The notes under the pieces are model-generated. The model had not been told where the DNA came from and did not search any database. It saw nothing but the letters and a program-made list of their open reading frames with translations. The position numbers and the translations under genes are program-made. Positions 46,315 to 54,138 of a DNA stretch of 64,000 nucleotides are shown one piece after another (positions within the stretch are counted from its first letter, which is position 1; every line of letters starts with the position of its first letter). The DNA is taken from contig NZ_JAAAMU010000005.1 in NCBI RefSeq assembly GCF_009909195.1, positions 186,001-250,000 on the forward strand. Reading direction: 5' to 3'. This DNA comes from Paenibacillus sacheonensis (GTDB taxonomy: Bacteria; Bacillota; Bacilli; Paenibacillales; Paenibacillaceae).

Positions 46315-47176
46315 TGATTGTTTCCCCCTTCGCGGAATGCATATCAAGCAATTTGATCAGCAGCGGCTTCATTTCTTTGCGGTGCACGACTTTATCCAGT
46401 TGTCCGTGCTGCAAATTGAATTCCGCCGTTTGGAAATTGTCCGGCAGCTTTTGGCGGATCGTCTGTTCGATGACGACGCGGCCGGCGAAACCGACAAGCG
46501 CGCCGGGCTCGGCCAAATTGAAGTCGCCAAGCATGGCGAAGCTCGCGGAAACGCCGCCCGTAGTCGGATCGGTAATGACGGAGATATACAGCCCGCCGTC
46601 GCCTTGGAATTTCCCCAGCGCGGCGCTTGTCTTGGCCATCTGCATCAGGCTGAGAATGCTCTCCTGCATGCGGGCGCCGCTCGACGTCGAGAAAATAATC
46701 ATCGGCAGGCGCTTCGCATGGGCTTGTTCGATCGCGCGCGTAATCTTCTCGCCGACGACGGAGCCCATGCTGCCCGCGAAGAAATCGAAGCTCATGAAAG
46801 CGGCAACGACCGGCATTCCGCCGATCGTCCCCTCGCCGGTCACGACCGCATCGGTCAGGCCGGAGCTCTTCTTCTGCGCTTCCACCTTGCTGGCATACCC
46901 CGGAAATCCGAGCGGATCCTCTGAAGACAGATCGGCATCGAATTCCGTTATTCGGCCTTCATCAAGCGTAATCGCGATCCGTTCCCAAGCGCTGAGCCGG
47001 AAATGATGGCCGCAGCTCGGGCAGACCTTCAAATTCTTCTCGATTTCCTTGGAGAACTGAATGCTGCCGCACTTCGGGCATTTGGACATCAAGCCTTCCG
47101 GTATTTCCGGCTTCGTACGAGGCTGGCCCGAAGGAATCGTGGCGTATTTTTTTTTATGGAATAAGTCCTTGAACAC
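46304..47176 (-). CDS. accD: Acetyl-CoA carboxylase carboxyltransferase subunit beta
   Basis: This 290-residue subunit has an N-terminal zinc ribbon with cysteines at residues 33, 36, 52 and 55 (CPKC and CPSC) and the crotonase-like core [28 protein letters not shown] sequence, [35 protein letters not shown] and [22 protein letters not shown]. The start is GTG at 47176, after AGAGGTG. An in-frame open extension upstream runs through a tandem repeat and is not coding. The leader between it and the 64-residue gene carries the 38-bp repeat array, so control by that structure is possible. Confidence 0.96.
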   Translation of the reverse strand: MFKDLFHKKKYATIPSGQPRTKPEIPEGLMSKCPKCGSIQFSKEIEKNLKVCPSCGHHFRLSAWERIAITLDEGRITEFDADLSSEDPLGFPGYASKVEAQKKSSGLTDAVVTGEGTIGGMPVVAAFMSFDFFAGSMGSVVGEKITRAIEQAHAKRLPMIIFSTSSGARMQESILSLMQMAKTSAALGKFQGDGGLYISVITDPTTGGVSASFAMLGDFNLAEPGALVGFAGRVVIEQTIRQKLPDNFQTAEFNLQHGQLDKVVHRKEMKPLLIKLLDMHSAKGETINGG

Positions 47177-47197
47177 GAGTGACACCTCTTTGGGGGC

Positions 47198-47349
47198 GCA
47201 ATAGTTTTTGGAAATACAGGTTGCGCTGTAGGAACGCAATCGTTTTTGGAGATACAGGTTGCGCTGTAGGAACGCAATCGTTTTTGGAAATACAGGTTGC
47301 GCTGTTGAAACGCAAAGTCAAGAAATACGGGTTGCGAATGCAGGCTGCG
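47198..47349. repeat. Tandem repeat, 38-bp period, in the accD leader
   Basis: Copies begin at 47198, 47236, 47274 and 47312, exactly 38 bases apart. The fourth degrades, and a fragment continues towards 47365. Each unit has the core GTTTTTGGAAATACAGG and a hairpin of TTGCG and CGCAA arms around an 8-9 base loop. The period is not a multiple of three, so it is not a coding repeat. It lies directly upstream of the accD ribosome binding site. Confidence 0.9.
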
Positions 47350-47369
47350 CTTGGAAATACAGGTCGGCG

Positions 47370-47564
47370 TTAGCGCTGCGAGTTTAAAATGCCGTTCAAC
47401 ACTTCCTGCACTTCATCCAGTTCGCCAGAAGGGACCAATATTTCGTATTGCTGCTTCGAAACATTAATCGGTCGAATCTTGACAAGAAACCCCTCCTGGG
47501 TCAGCCGGTTTTTAATGCTCTCCGCAATTTTTGCCGTAGGCGCGATATAGATAACCGTCCACAT
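47370..47564 (-). CDS. Small conserved protein, DUF2007-like
   Basis: This 64-residue protein has a beta-alpha-beta-beta-alpha pattern: WTVIYIAPTAKIAESIKNRL, EGFLVKIRPINVSKQQ, YEILVPSGELDEVQEVL. It recalls the small ferredoxin-like DUF2007 signal-transducing family, but I am not certain. An AGGAGG site precedes the ATG. It is located on the minus strand between the phosphatidylglycerophosphatase gene and the accDA operon. The 38-bp repeats separate it from accD. Confidence 0.72.
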   Translation of the reverse strand: MWTVIYIAPTAKIAESIKNRLTQEGFLVKIRPINVSKQQYEILVPSGELDEVQEVLNGILNSQR

Positions 47565-47741
47565 GAATGAACCTCCTGAGCATTGGTAAAAGGATCATCT
47601 GAATGCACATGGGGATCCATGGCCGCCATATAAACTCTCGTTATCTAGGCATATGATGTCATCATGATACCATAAGTTCGGATTCCATCGCAACGCCGCA
47701 AGGCTGGAAGCTATGCCTGGCAATGGGCGAACCAACCGCTA

Positions 47742-48239
47742 TTACAGCGATTGGTCGGCGATCTCGTATCGGTTGGCCTTGGGATCCTGATGCGCGATCC
47801 GAGCGGAAGCGGCTGCCGCCAAGCCCGCTACGAGGTCGTCCAAAAACACATGGACATGCTTGCCTTTCTCGTTCAGCTTGCGAATAATGCCCGGCTTGAC
47901 CTTGTCGAGATAACCGAAGCTCGTAAGGCCGATCATGCCGTACACGTTCGTAATGCCAAGCGCCAGCGTCTCGTCGACGCCGTAGAGCGATTCGTCCGCT
48001 TCCATAATGGCTTGCAGCGGTTCGGGAAGCAGCTTCCGTTCGGCAAGTTCATCCAGCGCGATGCCGGTGAACAACACGTACTGCACCTCGCGTTTGCCGA
48101 GCACGTGATACACGCTCTCTTCGCATTCTTGGTAAGTCAGGTCCGGATTATAAGGGCGCTGCAGCGAAAAAACGATATCCGCGACATCGCTCACCTCCAC
48201 ACCGCGTCTGTTCAGCCATTTTTCCATATTGGACGACAT
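47742..48239 (-). CDS. Phosphatidylglycerophosphatase A family protein (YutG-like)
   Basis: This 165-residue protein belongs to the PgpA family, which dephosphorylates phosphatidylglycerol phosphate. The Bacillus relative is YutG. It begins MSSNMEKWLNRRGVEVSDVADIVF and has the family's conserved VYGMIGLTSFGYLDKVKPGIIRKLN and HVFLDDLVAGLAAAA, the latter with an Asp-Asp pair. It lacks strong membrane helices, as in YutG. It sits between dnaE and accD on the same strand, where Bacillus has ytsJ. About 200 bases separate it from dnaE. Confidence 0.85.
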   Translation of the reverse strand: MSSNMEKWLNRRGVEVSDVADIVFSLQRPYNPDLTYQECEESVYHVLGKREVQYVLFTGIALDELAERKLLPEPLQAIMEADESLYGVDETLALGITNVYGMIGLTSFGYLDKVKPGIIRKLNEKGKHVHVFLDDLVAGLAAAASARIAHQDPKANRYEIADQSL

Positions 48240-48443
48240 TGCTTATCCCCCCGCATCGGCTTGTACGAAGCGGACCGCGGCAGACGGGTTAACGCCCCGT
48301 TCCAGCCGTCGGTCTTAATCTCCGCAAGCTTCGAAAATGCGAAGCCGTCAGTCATGTTTAGCTCCGTGTCTCCTAAATGTATGCGGAGATCGGAAAACAT
48401 GTGCATGCCGGCCCAGGAATGCTGCCCGATAAGAAAAGACTTG

Positions 48444-51400
48444 TTATTTGACGATCGCCGAGCCCTTGCCGAAGATCGTCTCGATCTCTTGCAGCAGGCG
48501 CTGCGACGGCTTGACCCGGAACGCTTCGCTCAGCACGACCGTTCGGCCTTCCCGCTCGTAGAACAACACGGTCTCAAGCGGGCCTGCGCTGCTCGTAAGC
48601 AGCGCCTTCAGCTTCTCCAGCCCAGCGGAATCCTCGCTGCCGGCGACGATCTTGACGTACAGCCGTTGAATGCGCTTGGCTGCGGCGGATTGCGGACGTG
48701 CTTGGCTGCGGCCAGCGGCCGAGGCGGCCGCAGAAGCTGCCGGACCGCTGGCCGCCGCTTGCTGCGCGGCCACCGGCGGCCGATAGCCGGGGCGGCCGCC
48801 GCTTGGTACGGCAGGCCGGCTAGACGCCGCGGGCTGCCCAGCCTTTCGGTCGGCATCCGGTCTGCCCGGCGACGCCGAGCTGCTGGTCGCTTCCGAACTG
48901 CCGGTCGCTGCAGGAGCCGCCGCCGCGCGGCTCGCGGGCTCGCCGCCCGCAGTCTCCGTGCTGTCGTCGGAAACCGCGGCGCCTGCCCCCGTGTTTGTTC
49001 CCATGCCTGCATGCGCTCCGCTTCCGCTTGCTGCTTGAGCAGCGCCGCCCGTCCCTTGCGCGGTTCCTTGCGATGAGGCGCGATCTCGCGCGGCCCGGCT
49101 TTGCCCGAACCGCAGCAGGCGCTGCACCTGTGCCGCGAGATCCTTCGGCGTGCCTCCTCCTCCCGTACCCTGGCCCAGCGGCACGACATCCTCCAGCAGC
49201 AGCTTATAATCCTCGTCCTGCTGCTGCAGCTTGGCGAGGACGAGCACGATATTGCCCGGCTCCAGCGCCTCTTCGTGACGCTTCCATATCGTCGGGAACG
49301 CCACCGCCTCGACGCGCATGATGCGGTCCTCGATCTCCAGGAAAGCCATCGCCTGGCCTTTCCTCGTCATCAGCGGCTTCCGGGATACGACCATCGCTGC
49401 CGTGATCACGTAAGCCCCGTCCTGCCCTTCCGTCAAATCCACGAGGCGGTCGACCGGCAAGCCGTCCAAGGCCGCATCGTAATCGTCCAGCGGATGACCC
49501 GACAAGTACATGCCAAGCAGCTCGCGCTCCAGACCCAGCAGCTGCCCGATCGTAAACGGCTGAACCTCGGGAAGCTCGACGTCCCAGTTTTGCACCTCGT
49601 CGAAGCCGAACAGCTCGATTTGCAGCTCCTCGCGTTCCTTGCGCCATTTCAGCGCGGCCTCGACCGTCTCGTCCACCACGGCGATCAGCTGCGCCCGGTG
49701 CGCGCCGAGCGAGTCGCAGGCGCCGGCCTGGATCAGCGATTCGAGCACGCGTTTGTTGGCCACGCGCAGATCAACGCGGCGGCACAAGTCCAGCAGACTG
49801 TCGAACGGACGCTCGGTGCGCTCCTTCAGCAAGGCGTCGATGGCCTGCGTACCGACGTTCTTGATCGATGCAAGGCCGAAACGAATCGCCCCGCCGACCG
49901 GCGTAAACGTCACGCTGCTCTCGTTCACATCCGGCGCGAGCACCTCGATGCCCATTCTGCGGCATTCGTCGACGTATTCGGCCGTCTTGCGCTGATTGCC
50001 GGTCACGGAAGCGAGCATGGACGCCATGAACGGAACGGGATGGTTCGCTTTCAACCATGCCGTCTGGAACGCCAGCACGCCGTATGCCGCCGCATGCGCG
50101 CGCGGAAATCCGTAGTCGGCGAACCGGACGATCATATCGTATACGGCGTTGGCATCCTGATCGCTGTAGCCCTGCGACAGGCTGCCGCTGACGAAATGCG
50201 CGCGCTGCTCGTCCAGCACCTCGCGTTTCTTCTTCGACACGGCCCGGCGGAGCAAATCCGCCTCGCCCAGCGAGAAACCCGCCATCGCGGACGCGATCTG
50301 CATGATTTGCTCCTGATACACGATGATGCCGTACGTATCCGCAAGAATCGGTTCCAGCGACGGATGCGGATATTCGACCGTCACATGGCCATGCTTGCCC
50401 GCGATATATTTGGGAATAAACTCCATCGGGCCCGGCCGATAGAGCGCCAGAACCGAGACGATATCTTCGAACTTCGTCGGCTTCAGCTCGCGCAGCACGC
50501 GCCGGCAGCCGCTGGACTCCAGCTGGAAAATCCCCGTCGTCTCGCCGCGCGTGAGCATGGCATACGTCTCGGGATCGTCGTCGGGAATGAAACGGAAATC
50601 GACCGTGATGCCCTGCTGCTGCTTCACCCAGCCTAGCGCCCTCTCCAGGATGGACAGCGTGCGCAAGCCGAGAAAGTCCATTTTGAGCAGACCGACGGCT
50701 TCCAGATTCTCCATAGAATACTGCGTCAAAGCCGTCTTATCTGTGCCAGCCTGCAGCGGTACGTAATTCGTCAGCGGCTCGCCGGAGATGACGACGCCGG
50801 CGGCATGCGTCGATGCATGGCGGGGCATTCCCTCCACCTTCAGGGCCATGCGCAGCAAATCCGCCGTCTTCGGCTGGCGCTCCGACGCTTCGCGCAGCTC
50901 GGCGCTGACCCGCAGCGCCTCCTCGAGCGAGATGCCGAGCTGATTCGGAATCAGCTTGGCTGCCCGGTCCACCTCGCCGAACGGCACCGCCATCGCCCGG
51001 CCGACGTCGCGGACCGCTGCTTTGGCCGCCATCGTACCGAACGTGATAATTTGCGCCACATGCTCCTCGCCGTATTTGGCCGACACGTAAGCGATGACTT
51101 CGTCGCGCCGCTCGTCGTTGAAGTCGATATCGATATCCGGCATCGATATCCGTTCGGGATTGAGGAATCGTTCGAACAGCAGCTTGTATTTGAGCGGATC
51201 CACGTCCGTGATGCGCAGCGTGTACGCCACCAGGCTGCCTGCCGATGAACCCCGGCCGGGGCCCGTCCGAATCCCCTGCTCGTGCGCGAATCGGATAAAG
51301 TCCCACACGATCAGGAAATAATCGCTGAAGCCCATGTTGTCGATAACCTTCAGCTCATAGAGTAGCCGGTCCATGGCAATTTGCTTGACGGAAGCATCGT

Positions 51401-52361
51401 TCGTCCAAGCCGGGTCGCCGGCATAGCGGGATTCCAAACCGTCCCTGCACAGCGCCTCCAGATAGGCGGACGAGGTCGTTCCGGCCGGTATCGGATGGAA
51501 CGCGGGCAGCAGCGCCCGGCCGAACGTGAGCTCAAGCGAGCATTTGTCCGCGATCTCGGCGCTCCGCTCCACCGCATCCGCCGCTTGGCGGAACTGGAGG
51601 AACATTTCGTCCGCGGTTTTCAGGTACATTTGATCCGTCAGCATTTGCATCCGATCGTCGTCTTCAACAGTCGTGCCCGTCCCGATGCAAATCAATACGT
51701 CCTGCACCGCCGCGTCGGCGGGCTGCAAGTAATGCACGTCGTTCGTGGCAACGGTGCTAATGCCGGTCTGCTCCGCGAGCGCCAGCGTCGCCTGCAGCAC
51801 CTTCTTCTGCTCCAGCATGCCATGGTCTTGCAGCTCCAAATAGAAATCCTCGCCGAAGATCGACCGGTAACGTTCGGCCGATCGGCGCGCTTCATCCGTC
51901 CGGTCATGCAGCAGCAGCTGCGCGATTTCGCTGCCGAGACAGGAGCTGAGGCAGATCAGACCTTCGGCATGCGTCCGCAGCACCTCGAAATCGATCCGCG
52001 GTTTATAGTGGAACCCCTCCAAATGCCCGATGGAGCTTAATTTCATCAAGTTGCGATATCCCGTCTCGTTCTTCGCGAGCAGGATGAGATGGTAGATCGG
52101 ATTGTCTTTGCGCGTGCCCTTGTCGAAACGGGAGCCCGTCGTCAAATAAACTTCGCAGCCGATGATCGGCTTGATTCCCTTCGCCAGGCAGGCCTTATAA
52201 AACGGAACGGCGCCATACATGACGCCGTGGTCCGTCAGCGCCAGCGCCTTCATCCCCTGCGCCGCGGCGGCTTCGACCAAATCCTTGATCCGGGCAGCCC
52301 CGTCCAAGAGGCTGAATTCGCTATGAACGTGTAAATGTACAAATTCGCGTCCGACGTTCAT
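48444..52361 (-). CDS. dnaE: DNA polymerase III subunit alpha (DnaE) with long low-complexity insert
   Basis: This second replicative polymerase of Firmicutes extends primers in the cytoplasm. At about 1305 residues it is much longer than Bacillus DnaE (1115). The N-terminal PHP domain begins HLHVHSEFSLLDGA. The catalytic aspartates lie in PDIDIDFNDERRDEV, and the beta-binding, HhH and OB domains follow. The excess is an Ala/Ser/Gly/Pro-rich stretch at about residues 1090-1230 (near nucleotides 48660-49100), ahead of a final folded segment starting RLYVKIVAGSED. The ATG at 52361 lies six bases after AAGGA; the ATG at 52367 abuts it and is less likely. Confidence 0.95.
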   Translation of the reverse strand: MNVGREFVHLHVHSEFSLLDGAARIKDLVEAAAAQGMKALALTDHGVMYGAVPFYKACLAKGIKPIIGCEVYLTTGSRFDKGTRKDNPIYHLILLAKNETGYRNLMKLSSIGHLEGFHYKPRIDFEVLRTHAEGLICLSSCLGSEIAQLLLHDRTDEARRSAERYRSIFGEDFYLELQDHGMLEQKKVLQATLALAEQTGISTVATNDVHYLQPADAAVQDVLICIGTGTTVEDDDRMQMLTDQMYLKTADEMFLQFRQAADAVERSAEIADKCSLELTFGRALLPAFHPIPAGTTSSAYLEALCRDGLESRYAGDPAWTNDASVKQIAMDRLLYELKVIDNMGFSDYFLIVWDFIRFAHEQGIRTGPGRGSSAGSLVAYTLRITDVDPLKYKLLFERFLNPERISMPDIDIDFNDERRDEVIAYVSAKYGEEHVAQIITFGTMAAKAAVRDVGRAMAVPFGEVDRAAKLIPNQLGISLEEALRVSAELREASERQPKTADLLRMALKVEGMPRHASTHAAGVVISGEPLTNYVPLQAGTDKTALTQYSMENLEAVGLLKMDFLGLRTLSILERALGWVKQQQGITVDFRFIPDDDPETYAMLTRGETTGIFQLESSGCRRVLRELKPTKFEDIVSVLALYRPGPMEFIPKYIAGKHGHVTVEYPHPSLEPILADTYGIIVYQEQIMQIASAMAGFSLGEADLLRRAVSKKKREVLDEQRAHFVSGSLSQGYSDQDANAVYDMIVRFADYGFPRAHAAAYGVLAFQTAWLKANHPVPFMASMLASVTGNQRKTAEYVDECRRMGIEVLAPDVNESSVTFTPVGGAIRFGLASIKNVGTQAIDALLKERTERPFDSLLDLCRRVDLRVANKRVLESLIQAGACDSLGAHRAQLIAVVDETVEAALKWRKEREELQIELFGFDEVQNWDVELPEVQPFTIGQLLGLERELLGMYLSGHPLDDYDAALDGLPVDRLVDLTEGQDGAYVITAAMVVSRKPLMTRKGQAMAFLEIEDRIMRVEAVAFPTIWKRHEEALEPGNIVLVLAKLQQQDEDYKLLLEDVVPLGQGTGGGGTPKDLAAQVQRLLRFGQSRAARDRASSQGTAQGTGGAAQAASGSGAHAGMGTNTGAGAAVSDDSTETAGGEPASRAAAAPAATGSSEATSSSASPGRPDADRKAGQPAASSRPAVPSGGRPGYRPPVAAQQAAASGPAASAAASAAGRSQARPQSAAAKRIQRLYVKIVAGSEDSAGLEKLKALLTSSAGPLETVLFYEREGRTVVLSEAFRVKPSQRLLQEIETIFGKGSAIVK

Positions 52362-52446
52362 CGCCATTCCTTCTTTCTATCGTAAACGAGCATCATTTTC
52401 TATCATTTTATCATATTGAAGCCCTGCCCGCCCATACAATGGACTA

Positions 52447-52620
52447 GGGCTGGTCGTACCGCTGACGGTACTGCTCGCCCATGCATCCTGGGCTGGTCGT
52501 ACCGCTGACGGTACTGCTCGCCCATGCATCCTGGGCTGGTCGTACCGCTGACGGTACTGCTCGCCCATGCATCCTGGGCTGGTCGTACCGCCGACGCGGT
52601 ACTGCTTGCCCAAGCACTCC
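52447..52620. repeat. Tandem repeat, 43-bp period, four copies, each a hairpin
   Basis: Copies begin at 52447, 52490, 52533 and 52576, exactly 43 bases apart. Each forms a hairpin: outer GGGC/GCCC arms, a 5x5 internal loop, and an inner GTACCG-CTGA-CGGTAC stem. In copy 4 the inner stem becomes GTACCGC/GCGGTAC with loop CGAC, a paired extension on both arms. The array fills most of the 307-base gap between dnaE and the divergent ytrH. The remainder is AT-rich near the dnaE start and unremarkable near ytrH. Confidence 0.92.
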
Positions 52621-52668
52621 GGGAGGACGAGCCGCGTCCCCCGCTCAAATCGAAGGGAGCGCAGCATC

Positions 52669-52995
52669 ATGGACTCTTTCTTCTCGAAAGCCACGGTCGA
52701 TTTCTTCATCGCCTTCGGCGTCGTCTTCGGAGGATCGATGCTTGCCGGCATCGGCTCCGTCCTTGCTATGACCGCGCCGGCCGACGCGATGATGGATACC
52801 GCGTCCCGCTTGAAAATATGGGCGCTCGTCGCGGCGGTCGGCGGCACGATTGACCCCATGCGGGTCATCGAAAGCAATATGATCGAAGGCCATCTGTCCC
52901 CCGTCGTGCTTCAGATCGGCTATATTCTCTGCGCCTTTCTCGGAGCGCACATGGGCACCGAACTGATTCGATGGCTGTGCAGAGGGGCGGTCTAG
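52669..52995 (+). CDS. ytrH: Sporulation protein YtrH
   Basis: This 108-residue membrane protein has three hydrophobic stretches (FFIAFGVVFGGSMLAGIGSVLA, LKIWALVAAVGGTI and VVLQIGYILCAFLGAHMGTELIRWL). It matches YtrH, a mother-cell sporulation protein adjacent to dnaE in Bacillus. The in-frame extension upstream runs through the 43-bp repeat and is not coding; ATG 52669 follows AAGGGAG. ytrI follows after three bases. It is divergent from dnaE with the tandem hairpin array between. Confidence 0.88.
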   Translation: MDSFFSKATVDFFIAFGVVFGGSMLAGIGSVLAMTAPADAMMDTASRLKIWALVAAVGGTIDPMRVIESNMIEGHLSPVVLQIGYILCAFLGAHMGTELIRWLCRGAV

Positions 52996-52998
52996 CGA

Positions 52999-53532
52999 AT
53001 GCGCGTGCCGCCCTTCGAGCGATTTACGAGATTGATGCAGGCCGCCGCTTTCGTCGTGCTCGGGACCATCATCGGCGCGATGGCGTACCATGCCGTCTTC
53101 TTCATGAATTTCAACGCCCTGCGCGATTCGAATACGGAACTGGAAGGCAAGCTGAGCGAATACGAGGACCGGATCGAGAAGCTGAACCAGTTCAAGAATC
53201 AGCATACGGTCGTGAAGAGCATATCGGCCATTCTAATGGATGGGAAGGAAGACGAGTCCGACGTGATGCTGGACGAGAAGTCGAAGCTTGCGCTCAAAGA
53301 CGCGCTGCGGGATGACCTATCGGTCTTTTTGGGGACGAGCATCTATAAGATCAATACGAACGCGGAGTTGGCCAGACTGCTGCTCAAGAATAAAAACTAT
53401 CTCGTCGGGGGCAATAAAGAGGTTACCGTGCAAATTCGCACGGTGCTTGTCGTGGATAACGTGCTGCAGGTGTGGTTCGTCGCCAAGAAGTACGAACGGC
53501 CGATCGGTTTAGGGATAACCGATAAGCGATAA
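52999..53532 (+). CDS. ytrI: Sporulation membrane protein YtrI
   Basis: This 177-residue protein has one N-terminal membrane helix (about residues 14-36), then a short coiled coil (NTELEGKLSEYEDRIEKLNQFKN) and an alpha/beta domain ending in VDNVLQVWFVAKKYERP. It matches YtrI, which in Bacillus is sigma-E controlled and needed for efficient sporulation. The gene follows ytrH immediately, so they share a transcript. In Bacillus nrnA is next, but here only a 115-base gap without a gene separates it from ytpI. Confidence 0.87.
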   Translation: MRVPPFERFTRLMQAAAFVVLGTIIGAMAYHAVFFMNFNALRDSNTELEGKLSEYEDRIEKLNQFKNQHTVVKSISAILMDGKEDESDVMLDEKSKLALKDALRDDLSVFLGTSIYKINTNAELARLLLKNKNYLVGGNKEVTVQIRTVLVVDNVLQVWFVAKKYERPIGLGITDKR

Positions 53533-53647
53533 CGAGACAATCTGTCCGGAGACAATGGCGCAGGGTTATTTTCGCTTGCCTCCCCTTTCATGGTACAATA
53601 AGGCGAATATTTTAAGCCTGTCACCATAAAGGAGATGCACGCACGTC

Positions 53648-53944
53648 ATGGAAAACGCCTTGCACTGGGCCATCGTCGTCCTCATCTGCGTCACGTCGCT
53701 GATGTCGGTCAATTACAGCTTCAAAGCCCGCCGCGCCTCGGATGTGCGCCAGCGCGGCATCCTGAGCGCGCGCCTTAACATGAGCATGGGCATCATGCTT
53801 GTCTTCATCGCGCTGTTCATGATGCTCGCATTCAGCGGTTCGACGATCAAGGTCGTCATCAGCTGCTTGATCATCGTCATCGGACTGTTCAACTTGTTCG
53901 CGGGGATTCGCAACAACAGCGTCTATCGGTCGATGAAAGGTTAG
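53648..53944 (+). CDS. ytpI: YtpI family membrane protein
   Basis: This 98-residue protein has three hydrophobic segments (HWAIVVLICVTSLMSVNYSF, LNMSMGIMLVFIALFMMLAFSG and VISCLIIVIGLFNLFAGI). It matches the YtpI family of Firmicutes, found between ytoI and nrnA in Bacillus. The function is unknown. AAAGGAGATG precedes the ATG. It points towards ytoI, which is convergent, and the 164-bp inverted-repeat element lies between them. Confidence 0.82.
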   Translation: MENALHWAIVVLICVTSLMSVNYSFKARRASDVRQRGILSARLNMSMGIMLVFIALFMMLAFSGSTIKVVISCLIIVIGLFNLFAGIRNNSVYRSMKG

Positions 53945-53967
53945 AACTGATCTACTATAGATCGAGT

Positions 53968-54131
53968 TCAAAAAGTCGGGTTTTGAGCACCAAGAAGGTT
54001 GTGCGACCCCGAAGAAGGAGGAACGCAGTGTAGGCAGACCTACATGAGTACTGGACTTCGAGGGTGAACACAAGATTCGATGTCGAATACGCTTCCTGAA
54101 CTCACATCGTGATCGAAAGACGACTTTTTGA
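53968..54131. repeat. 164-bp element with 11-bp terminal inverted repeats
   Basis: TCAAAAAGTCG at 53968-53978 and its reverse complement CGACTTTTTGA at 54121-54131 bound an intergenic segment between ytpI and ytoI. Inside are a TGTAGG-CAGA-CCTACA hairpin and other short dyads. It has no open frame of note. The structure suggests a MITE-like or structured-RNA element; a flanking target duplication is not clear. Confidence 0.6.
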
Positions 54132-54138
54132 GCATCCT

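Noticed and set aside
48212..48406. A 64-codon frame on the minus strand upstream of the PgpA-like gene
   Set aside because: It overlaps the PgpA start by 28 bases, has no ribosome binding site and no recognisable fold. It is probably untranslated leader.
52447..52620. CRISPR array at the 43-bp, 38-bp or 73-bp repeats
   Set aside because: The units are directly adjacent and no unique spacers separate them. No cas gene is present.
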